Assembly: GCF_039544305.1 (NCBI RefSeq)
Contig: NZ_BAABLK010000022.1
Location: 62,001-126,000, forward strand
DNA length: 64,000 bases
Source of the DNA: Paeniglutamicibacter antarcticus_C
Lineage (GTDB): Bacteria; Actinomycetota; Actinomycetes; Actinomycetales; Micrococcaceae
Reading direction: 5' to 3'
A program made the translations under genes and the position numbers. Below the pieces are notes generated by a model. That model was not told the origin of the DNA. It did not search any database and saw only the letters and a list, made by a program, of their open reading frames with translations. Of the stretch, positions 25,860-34,576 are shown piece after piece. Position 1 is the stretch's first letter; every line of letters starts with the position of its first letter.

Positions 25860-26006
25860 CGACTTTTGCGGAATAATCGAAAGTTTTCAGATAATTTTGG
25901 TTTTTTGGACCACGAAGAAATCAGCAAGATTACGATATCTTCGATGTAAATCCACCAATTTCAGAATCATCACGATATGACTAGGAGGCGATTCGAAAGT
26001 GGATAT

Positions 26007-26073
26007 GCTCTCGCCAGTCACGTAGGTTTACACCGTATCCGAGGTCGTTCGGGCCGACGAGAGCAGGCTACGT
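26007..26073 (+). promoter_or_regulatory. interleaved inverted repeats in the transporter leader, possible RNA pseudoknot
   Basis: GCTCTCG (26007-26013) can pair with CGAGAGC (26058-26064), and ACGTAG (26020-26025) with CTACGT (26068-26073). The order A-B-A'-B' is that of a pseudoknot, and it ends 24 bases before the GTG start of the permease gene, upstream of its AGCAGG ribosome site. It does not match a riboswitch class I recognise. Confidence 0.25.
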
Positions 26074-26097
26074 AACCAAAGTGAAGCAGGTTTTGAT

Positions 26098-26739
26098 GTG
26101 TTTGAATTTATTGGCGACAGTTACCGCCAAATATTGTTTTCCTCTTGGCAGCACTTTTCCCTCGTTGCGCAGTGTCTGATCCTGGCAACGATCATCGCGG
26201 TGGGCATCGCGGCGTTGGTCTATCGAAATAAATCACTGTCCGGCCTGGCCAACGGCATTTCCGCGATCGGGCTGACCGTTCCCTCCTTCGCTGCGATCGG
26301 GTTGTTGATCGCACCGTTCGGGTTCGGTGTCACGCCGTCGGTCATCGTCGTTACCTTCTTTGCAGCCTTGCCGATCGTTCGCAATGCCATCGTCGGCCTG
26401 GACGGGATATCCCCGGCCATCGTTGAATCGGCACGCGGCATCGGCATGAGCCGCATGCGCACCCTGGCCACCGTAGAGCTTCCCATGGCATGGCCCGTCA
26501 TCCTTTCGGGCATCCGGGTATCGGCTCAGATGGTCATGGGCGTTGCCGCGATTGCCGCCTATGCGTTGGGCCCGGGCCTTGGCGGTTTCATTTTCTCCGG
26601 ACTCTCCCGGATCGGCGGCGCGAAGTCCCTTGACTCCTTGCTTGTCGGTGTCATCGGAGTTGTCATCCTGGCATTCATTCTTGATCTCATCCTGCTCGGC
26701 ATCGGCCGACTAACCACACCGCGAGGTATCCGTGTCTGA
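26098..26739 (+). CDS. osmoprotectant (betaine/carnitine/choline) ABC transporter permease, OpuCB/OpuBB type
   Basis: A 213-residue inner-membrane permease with about six hydrophobic segments. Family features: the first helix SLVAQCLILATIIAVGIAAL, then NGISAIGLTVPSFAAIGLL, LPIVRNAIVGLDGISPAIVESARGIGMS (the EAA-type loop that contacts the ATPase, about residues 99-126) and ELPMAWPVILSGIRVS. This matches the small permeases of OpuB/OpuC systems that import glycine betaine, choline or related compatible solutes. The GTG start has AGCAGG 7 bases upstream. It is the first of four genes and overlaps the ATPase gene by 8 bases. Confidence 0.9.
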   Translation: MFEFIGDSYRQILFSSWQHFSLVAQCLILATIIAVGIAALVYRNKSLSGLANGISAIGLTVPSFAAIGLLIAPFGFGVTPSVIVVTFFAALPIVRNAIVGLDGISPAIVESARGIGMSRMRTLATVELPMAWPVILSGIRVSAQMVMGVAAIAAYALGPGLGGFIFSGLSRIGGAKSLDSLLVGVIGVVILAFILDLILLGIGRLTTPRGIRV

Positions 26740-27979
26740 ATCCATTGGCGCCAACACTGGCACATCCATCTTGCTTGAAGAAGTCACCAAGCAATACCCA
26801 GGCCAAGTCAAGCCGGCAGTCGGCGGACTCACCCTGGAAATCCCGGCCGGAAGCCTCGTTATGTTCGTCGGCCCCTCGGGCTGCGGCAAGACAACCACGC
26901 TTAAGATGATCAACCGCCTGATCGAACCCACAGGCGGCAAGATCGTCATCAACGGCCAAGACGTCACCAAGATGGACGGCGACACGCTGCGCCGTGGAAT
27001 CGGCTACGTCATCCAGGCCGGCGGCCTTTTTCCGCACATGACCGTTGCCACCAACATCGGCCTCGTTCCCAAAATGCTTGGTTGGGACAAGGCCAAGATC
27101 GCCGAGCGGGTCGACGAACTGCTCGAACTGGTCTCCCTGGACCCGGCCATCTATCGCGATCGCTACCCCAAGGAACTCTCCGGTGGGCAGCAGCAACGCG
27201 TGGGTGTCGCCCGTGCACTGGCCGCCGACCCGCCGGTCCTGCTCATGGACGAGCCCTTCGGCGCTGTGGACCCGATCACCCGCCAACGCTTGCAGGACGA
27301 ACTGCTGAACATCCAGTCGGAAGTGCAGAAGACAATCGTCTGTGTCACCCACGACTTCGACGAAGCGGTGAAGCTCGGCGACTGGATCGCCATCTTCGAC
27401 GAGGGCGCGCAGTTGGTCCAGTACGACTCGCCGGAACGAATCCTGGCCAACCCGGCCAATGAATTCGTCGAGAACTTCATTGGATCCGGTGCCGGGCTCA
27501 AGCAGCTGACGCTCACCCGGGTGAACGAGGTTGAGCTTGTGGAGGCCGTCACCGCGCTGCCCGGGGACCTGGCCAGCGATGTCCTGTCCAAGCTCCAGGG
27601 GGCCGGTGCCCCCACGGCGGTGGTGCTCGATAGCCGCCGTCGCCCGCTTCGCCGCCTGACACGGCGCCAGCTCTCACGGATGCAACTGGTCGATGACACC
27701 GTTGATGCTTCGATGCCGGTGGTCAGCGACCAGTCCACATTGAATGACGCGTTGGACACCATGCTTGTTGCCAGCGCAGATACCGCTGTGGTCACCGGTC
27801 GGCGCGAGGTGTTCCAGGGCCTGATCAACGTGCAGACCATCATGGAGGCCATCTCCGCGGCCAACTCGGCGGTTGGCGGAGATGAGGCCCCCGTGGGCCT
27901 GAACTCCGGTGCCATTCCGGCGCTGTCGGTCGAGAACGCGATGGCTGCCCAGACACCCAGCGCGGAGGAGCCACGATGA
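26732..27979 (+). CDS. osmoprotectant ABC transporter ATP-binding protein with CBS domains (OpuCA type)
   Basis: A 415-residue ATPase subunit. Walker A GPSGCGKTTT lies at about residues 46-55, the signature LSGGQQQRVGVARAL at about 149-163, Walker B LLMDEPFGAVDP at about 169-180, and the switch His in CVTHDFDEAV near 205. The C-terminal 130 residues look like a CBS module (VVLDSRRRPLRRLT; MPVVSDQSTLNDALDTML ... VFQGLINVQTIMEAI), which in OpuA/OpuC proteins senses ionic strength or cyclic di-AMP and gates transport. The GTG start overlaps the end of the preceding permease by 8 bases and the stop overlaps the next start as ATGA, so the subunits are translationally coupled. Confidence 0.93.
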   Translation: MSESIGANTGTSILLEEVTKQYPGQVKPAVGGLTLEIPAGSLVMFVGPSGCGKTTTLKMINRLIEPTGGKIVINGQDVTKMDGDTLRRGIGYVIQAGGLFPHMTVATNIGLVPKMLGWDKAKIAERVDELLELVSLDPAIYRDRYPKELSGGQQQRVGVARALAADPPVLLMDEPFGAVDPITRQRLQDELLNIQSEVQKTIVCVTHDFDEAVKLGDWIAIFDEGAQLVQYDSPERILANPANEFVENFIGSGAGLKQLTLTRVNEVELVEAVTALPGDLASDVLSKLQGAGAPTAVVLDSRRRPLRRLTRRQLSRMQLVDDTVDASMPVVSDQSTLNDALDTMLVASADTAVVTGRREVFQGLINVQTIMEAISAANSAVGGDEAPVGLNSGAIPALSVENAMAAQTPSAEEPR

Positions 27980-28758
27980 GTGCGAATGCGCAAACCGTTC
28001 AGGGCAACCCGGCGGCAGCGGTCCTCAAGCCGGTGCAGCACCCGTGGCGGATATTGTCCTTGCAGCTTGTGGGAATCCTGGTGGCCATCGCCGCACTTTT
28101 GACCTGGATCTTCACCGCCGATCTCACCGAGACCGAAAGCACCACGTTGGCCGCGGACGCCCTCTTGGTATATACGCGCGAACACCTGAGCCTCACGGCC
28201 GTCTCGGCGGTCATCGTGCTCGTCATTGCGATCCCGTTGGGGATCGTGCTCACCCGGCCGTCAATGCGCCGCTTCACCAACCCTGTCATGGCCATAGCCA
28301 ACATCGGCCAGGCGGCTCCCGCAGTTGGCCTGATCGTGCTCCTGGCATTTTGGATCGGGTTCGGATACTGGGCAGCAATCGTCTCGCTGGTGGTCTATGC
28401 GATCCTGCCGGTATTGACCAACACCATGGTCGGGTTGAAACAAGTTGACGAGCGGCTCGTCGAAGCTGGTCGAGGAATGGGCATGAGTTCAATGTCCGTG
28501 CTCTTCAGGGTCGAACTTCCGCTGGCGATCCCGGTCATGCTCTCAGGGGTGCGAACCGCGCTGGTATTGCTGGTGGGTACGGCCACCCTGGCCGCCTTCA
28601 TCAATGGCGGCGGACTGGGCATCTTGATCATCACCGGTGTCAACCTGGGGCTGACTTTCGTCCTGGTCGCGGGCTCTCTGCTAGTGGCGCTGTTGGCATT
28701 GTTAGTTGATTGGCTTGGCCGCGCTTTCGAACAGCTGGCCCGCCCGAAGGGACTTTAG
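27976..28758 (+). CDS. osmoprotectant ABC transporter permease, second subunit (OpuCD/OpuBD type)
   Basis: A 260-residue permease. After a polar N-terminus of about 25 residues and one extra membrane segment it follows the same plan as the first permease: EHLSLTAVSAVIVLVIAIPLG, NPVMAIANIGQAAPAVGL, LPVLTNTMVGLKQVDERLVEAGRGMGMS (EAA loop), VELPLAIPVMLSGVRTALV, and a final GGLGILIITGVNLG. Presence of two different permeases in one operon indicates a heterodimeric channel, as in OpuC. ATG overlaps the ATPase stop (ATGA), and only 2 bases separate its stop from the binding-protein start. Confidence 0.92.
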   Translation: MSANAQTVQGNPAAAVLKPVQHPWRILSLQLVGILVAIAALLTWIFTADLTETESTTLAADALLVYTREHLSLTAVSAVIVLVIAIPLGIVLTRPSMRRFTNPVMAIANIGQAAPAVGLIVLLAFWIGFGYWAAIVSLVVYAILPVLTNTMVGLKQVDERLVEAGRGMGMSSMSVLFRVELPLAIPVMLSGVRTALVLLVGTATLAAFINGGGLGILIITGVNLGLTFVLVAGSLLVALLALLVDWLGRAFEQLARPKGL

Positions 28759-28760
28759 AT

Positions 28761-29753
28761 ATGAAACTCGGAAAATTCTTGAAGTCCGCCACCGTGGTGG
28801 CGGCCGCGGGCCTGGTGCTGAGCGGGTGTGGCCTGGCTCCGGCCACCAGCTACGTACCGCTGGCGGCACCGGGCAGCATCCAGCCTCTGGAGGGCTTGGA
28901 AGCCGGCGCAAAGATGACGGTGACCGGCAAGAACTACACCGAGGCACTGATCCTGGGCAAGATCGCCGTGCTGGCCTCGCAGGCCGCCGGATTCAAGGTC
29001 ACCGACCTGACCAATGTGCCTGGCAGTGTCCCGGCACGCAAGCTGCTCGTCTCCGGGCGGGCCGACGTGATGTGGGACTACACCGGCACCGCATGGCTGA
29101 CGTACATGGGTCACGAGGAAGGGATCCCGGATCCGGAGGAACAATGGCAGGCCGTTCATGACGAGGACTTGGACAACGGAGTCCTGTGGGGCCAGCCCGC
29201 TCCGATGAACAATACCTACGCGATGGCCGTACGCACCGAAGCGGTCAAGGACCTGGGCGGGATCAGCAAGCTGTCCCAGCTCAAGGACCTGCCTGTGAAG
29301 GACCGGACGTTTTGCGTTGAATCGGAATTCAACTCCCGCTCCGACGGCATGAACCCGATGCTCGAGCACTACGGTCTCAAGCGCGGGGACCCCCAAGGGG
29401 TGCCTGACTCCAACATCGGGATCTACGACACCGGCGCCGTTTACAGCGCCACCGACAAGGGCGATTGCAACTTCGGCGAGGTGTTCACCACCGACGGGCG
29501 AATCAAGGCCCTGGGCCTGACGGTACTCGAGGACGATGAGGGGTTCTTCCCCGCCTACAACGGTGCACCGGTCTTTTACAAGGCCTTTGTCGATGAGTAC
29601 CCGGGAATCGTCGATGTCTTTGCGCAGATATCCCCGCTGCTCACCGTCGAGGCTCTTCAGGCCATGAACCTCGAGGTTGACGTCAAGGGACGTGAGCCCG
29701 CCGATGTCGCTTTCGAATGGATGGTCGACAAGGGCCTGGTGACCAAACCGTAG
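28761..29753 (+). CDS. glycine betaine/osmoprotectant-binding lipoprotein (OpuAC-like)
   Basis: A 330-residue substrate-binding protein. The lipoprotein signal ends in LSGC (Cys at about residue 23). The mature domain is of the OpuAC/ProX kind: TVTGKNYTEALILGKIAVLASQAAG near the start, SGRADVMWDYTGTAW (typical hinge and ligand segment), and RTFCVESEFNSRSDGMNPML. Aromatic residues that would cage a quaternary ammonium (Trp/Tyr in DYTGTAW, and PAYNGAPVFYK) are present. The ATG at 28761 is preceded by AAGGGA. Last gene of the operon, followed by a strong hairpin. Ligand (glycine betaine, choline, carnitine or other) is inferred from the family. Confidence 0.9.
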   Translation: MKLGKFLKSATVVAAAGLVLSGCGLAPATSYVPLAAPGSIQPLEGLEAGAKMTVTGKNYTEALILGKIAVLASQAAGFKVTDLTNVPGSVPARKLLVSGRADVMWDYTGTAWLTYMGHEEGIPDPEEQWQAVHDEDLDNGVLWGQPAPMNNTYAMAVRTEAVKDLGGISKLSQLKDLPVKDRTFCVESEFNSRSDGMNPMLEHYGLKRGDPQGVPDSNIGIYDTGAVYSATDKGDCNFGEVFTTDGRIKALGLTVLEDDEGFFPAYNGAPVFYKAFVDEYPGIVDVFAQISPLLTVEALQAMNLEVDVKGREPADVAFEWMVDKGLVTKP

Positions 29754-29788
29754 GCACGGAAAGACCACGAAAGAGCATTTTGTAGTCC

Positions 29789-29820
29789 CGAGGGGCCGGT
29801 CCATCAGGACCGGCCCCTCG
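29789..29820 (+). terminator. intrinsic terminator of the osmoprotectant transporter operon
   Basis: A 14-bp perfect stem (29789-29802 with 29807-29820) with a four-base loop begins 36 bases after the last stop codon. The tail (GTCCTGTCAG) has only scattered T. Confidence 0.7.
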
Positions 29821-29936
29821 GTCCTGTCAGACCGGTGCGCGGGACCCGGCTGCCGGGAACCGGCTTGTGCCGGCACGATGGTCGTCTTAGCCTTGATGCC
29901 AGGACGGAGCCAGCATTCCAGATGAATTGGAGCCCC

Positions 29937-31811
29937 ATGGGCAAGAAGAACAAGAACCATCCGGCCAAGAAATCACGAAAGCCAAAGACAGGATCCCATC
30001 CCGGACGGCTCAACGATTCCTCTGTGCCGGTTTCCATTGGCTCCTTTCGTGCACAAAAACTCCTCGCTCCACTGACGGCGGGATTCGTGTCGTGGTTTGA
30101 AGATTCCGAGGGCGAACCGGACGAGGCCTTGGCCTGCCTGCAGATCGCGGGTGTGGCCTTGGGGGAGTTGCTCGATGCTACGCCCATGAACAACATCACG
30201 TCTTTCGCCTTCGGCGACGTGACCGCGGTTTTGGATTCGCTCGGGGAAGAGCTGGGCGAAGACGTGGCAGTAGTGGCGGGGGCCTTGCACCTCTACCTCG
30301 ATTTCCTCTTTGAGACCGACCGGTGGTCCGGAACGGTCGAGGACTATGAGCAAGTGCATGCATTGTTTGGGGACGAAGAAATTTCCGTCCCCGAGCTGCC
30401 GGAAATCTTCATCCCGGAAATCCCCCTAGCCGAAGAACTGGCCGCCTTCGAAGCAATGCCATTGACTGCCCATGTCACCGCTTTGCTCGCATGGCTTGGG
30501 GCAGGACGGCCGGTGACAAGCACAGGGGTGCTGCGTCTGGCGGATATTGAGCAGGCGGCCGCCTGCGTTGGCGTCGCGGCCATCGGAACCCGGCAACGTC
30601 CTGCTACCGACCAGCACGCGATACCGGGATTGGAAACCCCCGCCGATGATCCCAGTGACGGCGGACCGCTCAAGGTTCGCTCGATGAATGATGTTCCGGT
30701 GCTGAACGAGCTCTGGGCTGCGATGCTCGAGGCCGGTCTCCTGGATGTGCGTTCAACCAAGGCCGTCCCCGGGGAAGTGGGCAGGGCGTGGACGGAAGCG
30801 TCGGACCCGGTGCGGCTTGAAGCCTATCGAAGCCTCGCCACCGGCTACCTGGCCAGCCTGGAGGAGGCAGTGGCAACTACCATGATGTTGGGCCCGTCCC
30901 TGTGGCTTATGCACAAGATGGTGTTGACCCTTGGATGCGGGCCAACCCCGTTGCCGGTGGAGCGAATCGAGATGGCGGGCAATTCTCCGAAGCCTGGCGG
31001 GGATGATGACGGGTTCATGCTGATGGCCATCGCCGGAACCGCGATGGACCACTTCCGTCTGATGGCGGAGCTGGGGTTGGTCCGGATTGATACCCATGTC
31101 ACGGTTCCGGAGCATATGGTTCGCAGCGTCGAGGAGGTGTTCGCCGTCGACCTGTGGGACGACGAAGGCCACTTTGCTCTGGGGTCCCGTGCGGAGGAGG
31201 CCATCGGGGCCCAGCGGACCGCCACACACGAATCGGATGCGCCTGTCTATCGGCTCAAGGTCATGCTGGTGGGTTCGAAACCACCGGTATGGCGGCGCCT
31301 CCTGGTGCCCTCCGATTCCAGGTTGGATGACCTGCACCGCCTGATCCAAATGGCATTCTTCTGGGACGACAGCCACCTGCACGCCTTCCAGAAAGACGGA
31401 TACCGAGGAACTATGTACTCCTGCGATCCCGAGGGTTCCGGTCCCTGGGATGATGTGCACGTCCACGAGTGCGGTGTCGTACTTTCTGCGGTGCTGGGCA
31501 TCGAAGGCGATGCCATCGACTACACCTATGACTTCGGCGACGACTGGCGCCACCGCGTGACGCTTGAAAAGGTCCTGGAAGCGAACACGAACCAGCTGGT
31601 ACCTTCCTGTACCGCAGGACGGGGGATGGCGCCCTTTGAAGACGCCGGCGGCGTCTGGGGCTGGGCCGAGAAGATCGAAGCAGCCAACGACGCCCAGCAT
31701 CCCGAACACGCGCAATGTCGTCAATGGCTTGGACTCGAAGAAGGTCACGTCCTGGATCCCAAGGAATTCAACAAGGATGAGATCAACGAAATGCTGCGGA
31801 TCCTGGGCTAA
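29937..31811 (+). CDS. large protein with C-terminal pRiA4b ORF-3-like domain
   Basis: A 624-residue protein. The C-terminal 185 residues carry the pRiA4b ORF-3 (IS1096 passenger-like) domain: YRLKVMLVGSKPPVWRRLLVPSDS, LDDLHRLIQMAFFWDDSHLHAF, IDYTYDFGDDWRHRVTLEKVL, CTAGRGMAPFEDAGGVWGW, and the closing DPKEFNKDEINEML. The first 430 residues (lysine-rich start GKKNKNHPAKKSRKPK, then an acidic alpha-helical region) are not recognised, although such N-terminal extensions occur in actinobacterial members. The family was named from plasmid and insertion-element genes but no transposase or resolvase is nearby. Start ATG 29937 is preceded by TTGGAG; ATG 29922 is an alternative. Converges with the deaminase gene. 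Confidence 0.85.
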   Translation: MGKKNKNHPAKKSRKPKTGSHPGRLNDSSVPVSIGSFRAQKLLAPLTAGFVSWFEDSEGEPDEALACLQIAGVALGELLDATPMNNITSFAFGDVTAVLDSLGEELGEDVAVVAGALHLYLDFLFETDRWSGTVEDYEQVHALFGDEEISVPELPEIFIPEIPLAEELAAFEAMPLTAHVTALLAWLGAGRPVTSTGVLRLADIEQAAACVGVAAIGTRQRPATDQHAIPGLETPADDPSDGGPLKVRSMNDVPVLNELWAAMLEAGLLDVRSTKAVPGEVGRAWTEASDPVRLEAYRSLATGYLASLEEAVATTMMLGPSLWLMHKMVLTLGCGPTPLPVERIEMAGNSPKPGGDDDGFMLMAIAGTAMDHFRLMAELGLVRIDTHVTVPEHMVRSVEEVFAVDLWDDEGHFALGSRAEEAIGAQRTATHESDAPVYRLKVMLVGSKPPVWRRLLVPSDSRLDDLHRLIQMAFFWDDSHLHAFQKDGYRGTMYSCDPEGSGPWDDVHVHECGVVLSAVLGIEGDAIDYTYDFGDDWRHRVTLEKVLEANTNQLVPSCTAGRGMAPFEDAGGVWGWAEKIEAANDAQHPEHAQCRQWLGLEEGHVLDPKEFNKDEINEMLRILG

Positions 31812-31834
31812 GGTACGAACCGTTCGGTTCGCCC

Positions 31835-32326
31835 CTAGTATTCGATGCGGGTGTCGAGATTTGACCACAGTGCGAAGGGCTCACGATGGTCGAAGCCCTC
31901 ATCAGTGATGTGCTCGACGCGCATCATGGCCGAGCGGTCGGCCGGATCGCCCTCGAAGAATTCGTAGAACGCCGCATCATCGAAGCCTGCGGCGGCTGCC
32001 TCGTGCCGGTCAGCGGCATAGACCACGCGGGAGACCCGTGCCCACAGCGCGGAGGCCAGGCACATAGGGCAGGGCTCGCAGCTGGTGTAGAGCACTGCAC
32101 CACTCAGGTCGAAGGTGCCCAGTGTTTTACAGGCGTTGCGGATGGCGGTGACTTCGGCATGGGCGGTGGGATCGTTGCTTGCGGTGACCCTGTTGACGCC
32201 TTCGAAGCGTGATCCGTCTGCGGTGACAATCAGGGCACCGAACGGGCCACCCGCATTGCGGACGTTCTCTGCGGCGATGGCGACGGCTGCTGCCATGTTT
32301 TCCGCTGAAAGGATGGAATTGTTCAT
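31835..32326 (-). CDS. guaD: guanine deaminase, cytidine-deaminase fold
   Basis: A 163-residue zinc hydrolase that would convert guanine to xanthine. The active-site motifs are THAEVTAIR-type (HAE, His56 as zinc ligand and Glu58 as proton shuttle) and SCEPCPMC (Cys86, Cys89 zinc ligands). The C-terminal region GFDDAAFYEFFEGDPADR ... FALWSNLDTRIEY closely follows the domain-swapped tail of Bacillus-type GuaD, which distinguishes it from tRNA adenosine deaminase TadA. The ATG at 32324-32326 has an AAGGAAG ribosome site; the upstream ATG is rejected. A lower-GC gap of about 290 bases upstream should carry its promoter. No other purine catabolism genes are present in the window. Confidence 0.88.
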   Translation of the reverse strand: MNNSILSAENMAAAVAIAAENVRNAGGPFGALIVTADGSRFEGVNRVTASNDPTAHAEVTAIRNACKTLGTFDLSGAVLYTSCEPCPMCLASALWARVSRVVYAADRHEAAAAGFDDAAFYEFFEGDPADRSAMMRVEHITDEGFDHREPFALWSNLDTRIEY

Positions 32327-32619
32327 GGTGCGACTTCCTTGTGCTCCAGACGAAACCATGGAGCAAGGTGCCTTGGTCTTGCGCTTTCCAGGCGTCCCTC
32401 CACAGCTTCGAAACGGCTGATGGATTAGTTGCGCCTGGTTGTTAACTTCCCTCTAACTGGGGGAAGTCCGCCTTTGGCCATCACAAAGTTAGCAAGGAAA
32501 AGTGGGCTGCGCCACTGTTTGTCTGAAAAGTGACAGCTGTGTCGCGAAAGCCAGGCTGGAAACGTGCGCCGGTGGGTCGCTGGGGCAGGACGGGAGAGCC
32601 ACTTCCTGACTCCGGATTC

Positions 32620-33240
32620 TTAGTCTTTTTGGGTGTTTGCACCCCACTGCTCCAGGGTGATGCGGTCCAGGGCCAGCACTTCGCCGAGGGTTCCCCACTG
32701 GTTGCTTCCCAACCGTGCGACGGGGTCCAACCGTTCGGGCTGTGGATGCCCGGCCTCGTTGAGCATCGACTCATCAAGGGCAACGTGCGTGACCAAGCCC
32801 AGCACCAGGAAGGAATTGCCCACCTCGATGATCCGGTGCAGGGAGCATTCAAGGGCGGCGGGGGAGCCTGCAATCCGGGGAGCTGCCACAGTGCGGCTGG
32901 GCTCTTTCCTCAGCCCCGCGGCATCGAACTCGCTGATATCGCTGGGGAACTCGGTGGCAGTGGCGTTGATTTGTTCCATCAGCGCGCGGGGCGCGAGGTT
33001 GACCACGAATTCGCCGGTGGACTCGATGTTTCGCAGCGTGTCCTTGCGTGTCACCGAGGTGAACTGCACGATCCCGGGGTCCGCGGAAGCCACCGTGAAG
33101 AACGAATGCGGGGCCAGATTGGCTAGGCCCGCTTCGTTGAGGGTGGATACCCATGCGATCGGGCGCGGGATCACCAACGAGGTCAGCAGTCGGTAGACAT
33201 TGCGGACCGGCAGGGCCCCGGCGTCGAGTTCAATGCGCAT
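32620..33240 (-). CDS. flavin reductase-like domain protein (FMN-binding split barrel)
   Basis: A 206-residue protein of the flavin-reductase-like family. Visible features: RLLTSLVIPRPIAWVSTLNEAGLANLAPHSFFTVAS (entry strand and flavin-binding segment, about residues 17-50), FTSVTRKDTLRNIESTGEFVVNLAP (58-82) and ECSLHRIIEVGNSFLVLGLV (about 133-152). Such proteins bind FMN and reduce it with NAD(P)H for partner monooxygenases, or act alone. None of the neighbours is a monooxygenase. The ATG at 33238-33240 is chosen by homology; an in-frame upstream ATG adds nine non-conserved residues. Confidence 0.87.
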   Translation of the reverse strand: MRIELDAGALPVRNVYRLLTSLVIPRPIAWVSTLNEAGLANLAPHSFFTVASADPGIVQFTSVTRKDTLRNIESTGEFVVNLAPRALMEQINATATEFPSDISEFDAAGLRKEPSRTVAAPRIAGSPAALECSLHRIIEVGNSFLVLGLVTHVALDESMLNEAGHPQPERLDPVARLGSNQWGTLGEVLALDRITLEQWGANTQKD

Positions 33241-33429
33241 GGTCCAAGCACAACACATCAGGGCCATGGTGACGAACCACCGATTCCGGTGCGACCATGC
33301 TCGGGGACGGGTTGGGGTTGTGCAGCCGTGTTTGGTTCGCGGGCAGGAGATGTCCGCGCGGGCCAGTGGTTCAGGCTTGGGCGCCCACGCAGAAGACCGA
33401 CGCCGAACCCGGTCCGGGAGGCGAGGGCC

Positions 33430-34245
33430 CTAGGCGCTTCGCTGGTTGATTTTTCGCACTTTCTTGGCGAGGACCATACCCTGCCAGATGAGGCCGTAGG
33501 CCGCAAGCACGATGATCAGGGCTGCACCGCCGCGGGTGCTGGCGATCCACAAGAACGATTCGACGCTGAGCCCGGCATCCGAGGAAAACCCGCCGGCAAC
33601 CGCCAGCCCTGCCACCAACATCGTAGGCACCAGCAGCAATGCTCCGACCAGGGTTGCCCGGAGGGCAACCCTTTGCGTTCGTTGCTCGTGGATAGGTACA
33701 GGGGTTGCCTTCAGCCGCTTGAGGTACCACAGGAGCATGATCAACAGACCGGCCAGGGTGCTAAGGTGCTGCAGGATCCGGTAGATCGGGAAGCCGCTGA
33801 TGATCTCGGTGCCCAAGAAGGGGAGCTGTTGGACCACCCAGCCATGGGAATGGGTGAAGGCGTCCCATGCGATATGGGTGAAAAGCCCGAGCACCAAGGA
33901 GTAGAAGATCCACAGCGCAATGCGTGCGCTGCTGGGTTTGCGTCCCGTGGGCTTTGTCTTGGCGGGCACCCACGCATCGGGCGTAGCCCAGCGCAGGGGG
34001 CGTGCAACCAACCACAGGAAGCCGCAGAGAACCAAGGCCAAGGGCAGACCCACGGAGAGGATCTGCGCGAAGTCATGCGAGTTGCCGCCGTTAAGAATCG
34101 GTTCGTACCAAGCATCGCTGGTGGAGGACACCATGGCGAAATACGGGAGGTCCGGCGCCATCGCACCGGCCACCAAAGCGATCGGCACGAAGGGTTCGCG
34201 CAGGAAGGGCAGGACGGCAGCCGGGTGGGCCAGAGTGAAAGGCAA
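33430..34245 (-). CDS. DUF4184 membrane protein
   Basis: A 271-residue membrane protein. Family members begin MPFTLAHPAAVLPL; here PFTLAHPAAVLPFLREPFVPIALVAGAMAPDLPYF matches, and histidines in FTHIAWDAFTHSHGW fit the metal-dependent-hydrolase-like fold proposed for such proteins (phospholipase C/LexA-associated membrane-bound hydrolase type). At least six hydrophobic segments follow. The TTG at 34243-34245 is selected because it gives the canonical N-terminus and GAGGA stands 5 bases upstream; a longer frame from 34284 also exists. It is divergent from the FtsX-type exporter. Function unknown. Confidence 0.82.
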   Translation of the reverse strand: MPFTLAHPAAVLPFLREPFVPIALVAGAMAPDLPYFAMVSSTSDAWYEPILNGGNSHDFAQILSVGLPLALVLCGFLWLVARPLRWATPDAWVPAKTKPTGRKPSSARIALWIFYSLVLGLFTHIAWDAFTHSHGWVVQQLPFLGTEIISGFPIYRILQHLSTLAGLLIMLLWYLKRLKATPVPIHEQRTQRVALRATLVGALLLVPTMLVAGLAVAGGFSSDAGLSVESFLWIASTRGGAALIIVLAAYGLIWQGMVLAKKVRKINQRSA

Positions 34246-34576
34246 GAGGATCCTCGGGACGATGCGTCGGATCCCACGGAGCAACGGGTTTTTGTTGCGG
34301 ATGGGTCCGGCATCAAGCCTATCCCTATTTAGTTATCGCGTGCCGACGGGCTACTGGCCGGCGGCAGCGGGGCCAACACTGCCCGGACGGCCGTGCTTGG
34401 CCGAGATATCGGGGACCGGCCCGATTTTCCCGGGGGAGGACCAGGGCTTCCCCTGATACCGGTCGGAAGAGCAAAAACATAAGCTGATTCTCAACCGCCT
34501 GACAGGAGCCCGTCATGAGTATCATTTTCCCGAGTGTGCCGCAGGCGATGGTTCCGTCGGGCTTGGGGGACCCCGG
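34246..34576. other. divergent intergenic region before the FtsX-type exporter
   Basis: About 330 bases without a credible gene. It must hold promoters for both directions. An ATG at 34516 with a good AGGAG site opens a frame that runs into the exporter gene in another frame until 34845 and has no family resemblance; it is probably not translated productively. Confidence 0.35.

Larger units (their letters stand above)
25086..26097. other. 1-kb intergenic region with an AT-rich island
   Basis: No credible coding frame is found on either strand. It lies between divergent transcription units (D-aminoacylase-like/aldolase leftward, osmoprotectant transporter rightward). Bases 25821-25980 are only 34% GC (54 of 160), in sharp contrast to the surrounding sequence; this part holds a dyad (25840-25859). 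The last 100 bases hold interleaved inverted repeats just before the transporter start. Confidence 0.6.

Noticed and set aside
29937..31811. pRiA4b ORF-3-like protein as part of an insertion sequence
   Set aside because: No transposase, terminal inverted repeats or target duplications are visible around it.
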